Shown: piece by piece, positions 40,641 to 45,247 of the stretch
How positions within the stretch are numbered: the stretch's first letter is position 1
How the letters are laid out: every line of letters begins with the position of its first letter
Assembly: GCA_900315595.1 (NCBI GenBank)
Contig: OMZQ01000015.1
Coordinates: 1 to 45,247, forward strand
Source: an uncultured Eubacteriales bacterium
GTDB lineage: Bacteria; Bacillota; Clostridia; Oscillospirales; Oscillospiraceae
Length of the DNA stretch: 45,247 nt
Reading direction: 5' to 3'
Made by a program: the position numbers and the translations under genes
The notes under the pieces: model-generated
The model's database searches: none
The model's input: the letters and a program-made list of their open reading frames with translations, nothing else
What the model was told of the DNA's origin: nothing

Positions 40641-40828
40641 CCGCCGTCTCCGAAGACGCGTACGGCCCCGCCGTCCCCCGCGAAAGCGCGGAAGACCGCG
40701 TCCGCCGCAGCTTCGCCGCGGTCGTTCATCAGAAGGCCCTGCACAGCCCGCAGCGCGCCCGGGGCCAGCAGGCGCAGAGCCAATAGCCCGGCGGCAGCCA
40801 GCCAGCCAAGCCGGTTTCGCAGCTTCAT
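40637..40828 (-). CDS. Tiny membrane ORF at the spoIVFA position
   Basis: 63 aa starting MKLRNRLGWL, with one hydrophobic helix (about 7-25), then a short acidic/Gly tail ending VFGDGG. It stops within the M50 start codon (ATGA overlap), so it is probably translated with it. In spore formers spoIVFA, a membrane protein of about 260 aa that inhibits SpoIVFB, sits here; this ORF is far shorter and shows no M23 domain. A frame starting at GTG 40837 is possible. Ribosome binding is weak. It could be a remnant, a reduced partner, or simply the leader of the operon. Confidence 0.45.
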   Translation of the reverse strand: MKLRNRLGWLAAAGLLALRLLAPGALRAVQGLLMNDRGEAAADAVFRAFAGDGGAVRVFGDGG

Positions 40829-40876
40829 ACCCATCACCCATACAGTCTACGCGGCGCAGGGCCGGGCTATCCGCCG

Positions 40877-40922
40877 AAAAAAACGGTGCAAAACGCGAAG
40901 CCGTGCGTTGGAAGACGCACCG
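40877..40922 (-). terminator. intrinsic terminator of the MocR-type gene
   Basis: Minus strand: CGGTGC (40917-40922) pairs with GCACCG (40884-40889) and is followed by seven T. An alternative inner stem GTGCGT/ACGCAC competes with the outer one. Confidence 0.7.
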
Positions 40923-40931
40923 GGGTTTCCC

Positions 40932-42305
40932 TCATGCCCAGGCTTCCGCCAGACGGCGGACCGTATCGGGGATCTGTTCCGTGGGCAGACCGCCGTAGCC
41001 CACCACGAGGGTCGAGGGCCGGGGCGAGATTGCATGGCAGTACGCAGAAAGCCCGCGCAGAGGCAGTCCTGCCGCCGCAGCGCGATCGAGCAGCTCACGC
41101 TCGGACAGGCGGGGCAGGGTCAGCAGAAAGTGGATCCCGCCGTCCGCGCCGGTCACGGTCAGACCGTCGATCCGGCCCAGCGCCTCCAGCAAGGCGGCTC
41201 GCCGCGCGGCGTACAGATTTCCCACGCGCCGCAGGTAGCGGGCGTAAAAGCCGCCGTCGAGAAAGCGGGCCATCACCGTCTGCTCGTAGCGCGAGACCGT
41301 GGGCTGCTGCCCGCCGTAGAGGGCCTGCCAGCGCGGGAGCAGAGCCTCCGGCAGGACCATGTAGGCCAGACGGATCGCAGGGGCCAGGCTCCGGGAGAAG
41401 GTCCCCGCGTAAATGACCCGTCCGTGTCGGTCCATTCCCTGCATCGAGGAGATCGGGCGGCCGCCGTAGCGGAATTCGCTGTCATAGTCGTCCTCGATGA
41501 TCCAGCCGCCGCCCGCCACAGCCCAGTGCAGCAGCCGCGACCGCCGCGAGGCGGGCATCGTGACGCCCATCGGGAACTGGTGCGAGGGCGTCAGATAGGC
41601 CACGGTCGCCCCGCTGGCGGCCAGTGCATCGGCGTCCATGCCGGCTTCGTCCATCGGAACGTAGCGGACGGTCTGCCCGCGGGCCAGCAGGGAGCGCTCC
41701 ACGGCGGGATAACCGGGGTCTTCCATCGCGTAAACCGCCTTCGTGCCCAAAAGCGTGATGAGCTGGCCCATCAGGGTCTCCATCCCGGAGCCCACCACCA
41801 CCTGATCCGCACTGCAGCGAACGCCCCGGTATTCCGAGAGCAGAACAGCCAAAGCGTTCCGCAGCCCGGCTTCCCCCTGGGGATCTCCCCGCTGCAGAAG
41901 CTCCGGGGAGTTATAGACGACCTCTTTATAGAGCTTGGCCCAGGAGGCGTAGGGGAAGGCGGAAACGTCCACGGCGGACGTGGAAAAAAGCTGTGCGGGG
42001 ATGGGCTCAGGTCTTGCACAAGAGCTGCGGGGGACAGGCGTCTCGCCGGGCAGAGCAATATAGTCGGAAACGTAGTAGCCGCTCCTGGGCCGGGAGATCA
42101 CGTAGCCCTCGGCCAGAAGCAGCTCGTAGGCAGCCTCTGCCGTGGCACGGCTTACGCCCAGACGGGCGCAGAGCTCCCGCTTGGAGGGCAGCTTTTCTCC
42201 GTTTTGCAGTCCGCCGTCCCGGATCGCCCCGGCCACGGCGCGGTAGAGCTGCTCATACATCGGCGTGCGAGCCTTGGGATCAAGCGTCAGGGTGAATGAA
42301 AACAT
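40932..42305 (-). CDS. MocR/PdxR-type regulator with the PLP lysine replaced
   Basis: GntR winged helix (about 10-75) fused to a fold-type-I aminotransferase domain (about 115-455), 457 aa, cytoplasmic DNA-binding regulator. Next to pyridoxamine kinase it fits PdxR, which senses PLP and controls B6 genes. The aminotransferase domain keeps EDDYDSEFRYGG. The PLP-lysine motif normally GTFSK[ST]L reads GTFSRSLAPAIRL, with R305 encoded by CGG (41391-41393), so it cannot form the usual internal aldimine. It may sense another ligand or bind PLP non-covalently. It is divergent from pdxK across a 153-nt gap with a long inverted repeat. Confidence 0.88.
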   Translation of the reverse strand: MFSFTLTLDPKARTPMYEQLYRAVAGAIRDGGLQNGEKLPSKRELCARLGVSRATAEAAYELLLAEGYVISRPRSGYYVSDYIALPGETPVPRSSCARPEPIPAQLFSTSAVDVSAFPYASWAKLYKEVVYNSPELLQRGDPQGEAGLRNALAVLLSEYRGVRCSADQVVVGSGMETLMGQLITLLGTKAVYAMEDPGYPAVERSLLARGQTVRYVPMDEAGMDADALAASGATVAYLTPSHQFPMGVTMPASRRSRLLHWAVAGGGWIIEDDYDSEFRYGGRPISSMQGMDRHGRVIYAGTFSRSLAPAIRLAYMVLPEALLPRWQALYGGQQPTVSRYEQTVMARFLDGGFYARYLRRVGNLYAARRAALLEALGRIDGLTVTGADGGIHFLLTLPRLSERELLDRAAAAGLPLRGLSAYCHAISPRPSTLVVGYGGLPTEQIPDTVRRLAEAWA

Positions 42306-42345
42306 CTTCGTCCCTTTCTGCGGGCAGTCGCACCCGCTTCCAAAA

Positions 42346-42391
42346 CTGGCCCCCTAAAAAATATCAAATCTGAGCATGTACACAGGGCCAG
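42346..42391. promoter_or_regulatory. inverted repeat between MocR-type gene and pdxK
   Basis: CTGGCCC (42346-42352) and GGGCCAG (42385-42391) are separated by 32 bp. The second arm lies between the -35 and -10 region of the pdxK promoter. Widely spaced paired sites suit a dimeric MocR regulator. Confidence 0.5.
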
Positions 42392-42395
42392 ATGA

Positions 42396-42404
42396 TGGTA
42401 TAAT
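42396..42404 (+). promoter_or_regulatory. extended -10 promoter of pdxK
   Basis: TGG + TATAAT (TATAAT at 42399-42404). No good -35 box is present at 16-18 nt, as expected if an activator is needed. The start codon is 55 nt downstream. Confidence 0.6.
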
Positions 42405-42458
42405 CTTAACGGAAACAGGGGTATCTGTCAAGCCCCGAAAGAAAAGGAGAAACCAATT

Positions 42459-43289
42459 ATGGATTATAAACGGATTTTGACGGTTCAGGATATTTCCTGT
42501 GTCGGTCAGTGCTCTCTGACCGTGGCGCTGCCCATCCTCTCGGCTGCCGGACACGAGACCTGCATTCTGCCGTCTGCTGTCCTGTCCACCCATACGGCGG
42601 GCTTTTCCGGCTACACCGTGCGGGATCTGACCGAGGATCTTCCTGCGATTGCCGCCCATTGGCAGAAGGAGGGCATTCGTTTTCAGGCCATCTATACCGG
42701 CTATCTCGGAAGCACGGAACAGATCGAGGACGTGAAGGAAATCTTCCGCACCTGTGGGGCGGAAGGCTGCGTCAGCATCGTCGATCCGGCTATGGCGGAC
42801 AACGGAAAGCTCTATCCCGCCTTTGATCAGGCCTACGTGGACCGGATGAAGACCCTCGCCTTCCAGGCGGACATCATTCTGCCGAACATTACCGAGGCCT
42901 GCCTGCTGACCGGCTATCCCTACCGGGAGCGGTACGATGAGGCATACGTGAACGGATTGCTGGACGCGCTTCGTGCCGCCGGTGCGCGGACCGTGATCCT
43001 GACCGGAGTCAGCTATTCCGACGCAACGACCGGCGTTGTGGTCATGGAGGGGGAAAGCCGCCGCTACTATGCCCACAAACGCTATGAAAAAGGCTGCCAC
43101 GGAACGGGCGACGTCTACGCCTCCGCCTTTGTCGGCGCGCTTCTGCGCGGCAAGACGGCCTACGACGCGGCCTGCATCGCCGCCGATTATACGCTGCGCT
43201 GCATCGAGATCACCCGCAGCGATCCGGATCACTGGTACGGCGTCAAGTTTGAGCAGGTCCTTCCGGAGTATATCGAAGCGCTGCGCTGA
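42459..43289 (+). CDS. pdxK: Pyridoxamine (pyridoxal/pyridoxine) kinase
   Basis: Ribokinase-like enzyme that phosphorylates B6 vitamers in the PLP salvage pathway, 276 aa. Opening KRILTVQDISCVGQCSLTVA with the vitamer-binding loop; LSTHTAGF; ILPNITEACLLTG; and the catalytic GCHGTGDVYAS with D218. AAAGGAG precedes the ATG. It is divergent from the MocR-type gene, its likely regulator. PdxK and PdxY cannot be told apart by eye. Confidence 0.92.
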   Translation: MDYKRILTVQDISCVGQCSLTVALPILSAAGHETCILPSAVLSTHTAGFSGYTVRDLTEDLPAIAAHWQKEGIRFQAIYTGYLGSTEQIEDVKEIFRTCGAEGCVSIVDPAMADNGKLYPAFDQAYVDRMKTLAFQADIILPNITEACLLTGYPYRERYDEAYVNGLLDALRAAGARTVILTGVSYSDATTGVVVMEGESRRYYAHKRYEKGCHGTGDVYASAFVGALLRGKTAYDAACIAADYTLRCIEITRSDPDHWYGVKFEQVLPEYIEALR

Positions 43290-43364
43290 CGGCTCTGCCG
43301 CTCCGATCCAACCGATTTTTCCGTTCTGCATCGCGCCGTACGCCGCTGCAGAACATGATTCACC

Positions 43365-43402
43365 AGAAAAAACCGCGCTGCCCGTGACCGGACAGCGCGG
43401 TT
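43365..43402 (-). terminator. intrinsic terminator of ppdK
   Basis: Minus strand: a 10-bp stem AACCGCGCTG/CAGCGCGGTT with a partly paired loop, then TTTTTT. On the plus strand the T-tract is missing, so it serves ppdK and not pdxK. Confidence 0.83.
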
Positions 43403-43421
43403 GAATTATGCGGTTGTTGGC

Positions 43422-45247
<1,826 letters not shown>

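Noticed and set aside
43324..43353. Hairpin TTCTGCA/TGCAGAA after pdxK as a pdxK terminator
   Set aside because: It has no T-tract on the plus strand and a long loop; evidence is insufficient.

Overview
The window is GC-rich bacterial chromosome, very probably from a spore-forming (or recently spore-forming) low-branching Firmicute of the Oscillospirales / Oscillospiraceae type. Pointers are spoVT, a SpoIIQ-like M23 protein with a sigma-F-like promoter, a SpoIVFB-like M50 protease, the glmU-prs-pth-mfd block, HemZ, RNase J, SLH-domain surface proteins, and strong AAGGAG-type ribosome binding sites throughout. No phage, IS, CRISPR or tRNA gene was seen. The genus assignment is inference.

Layout. 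1-2380: the 3' part of a 5S rRNA gene with its terminator, then spoVT (-) and a secreted SLH/cysteine-module protein (+). 2411-4761: RNase J and a small membrane zinc-ribbon protein, both (-). 4802-15785: a long (+) cluster: recJ, rel, dtd, an MBL hydrolase, hemZ, a nucleoside kinase-like P-loop protein, an amidohydrolase and a SpoVB-like flippase. A patch of heptamer tandem repeats lies between rel and dtd. 15814-24275: hup (HU), two tandem terminators, a strong promoter, and a 2590-residue SLH-anchored protein with two metallophosphoesterase (nucleotidase) units and two cysteine-based phosphatase units. 24279-32131: a D,D-carboxypeptidase (-) divergent from glmU-like, prs, pth and mfd (+). 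32253-35228: a VanW/G5 membrane protein (+) convergent with a SpoIIQ-like M23 protein (-). 35273-37495: an iron-sulfur operon iscS-iscU-iscR with two palindromic operator candidates at its promoter. 37500-40837 (-): a radical-SAM pair (TIGR03960 type and DUF2344), a SpoIVFB-like M50 protease and a tiny membrane ORF. 40877-43289: a MocR-type regulator (-) divergent from pyridoxamine kinase (+). 43365-45247: the C-terminal part of pyruvate, phosphate dikinase (-), cut by the window end.

Functionally most of this is housekeeping: stringent response, RNA decay, repair, cell-wall precursors, PRPP, Fe-S assembly and PLP salvage. The most unusual locus is the giant surface phosphatase at 16457-24229. 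Other oddities are a GlmU whose uridyltransferase motif is gone, a MocR regulator whose PLP lysine is replaced by arginine, and a palindrome pair that suggests IscR autoregulation of the isc operon.
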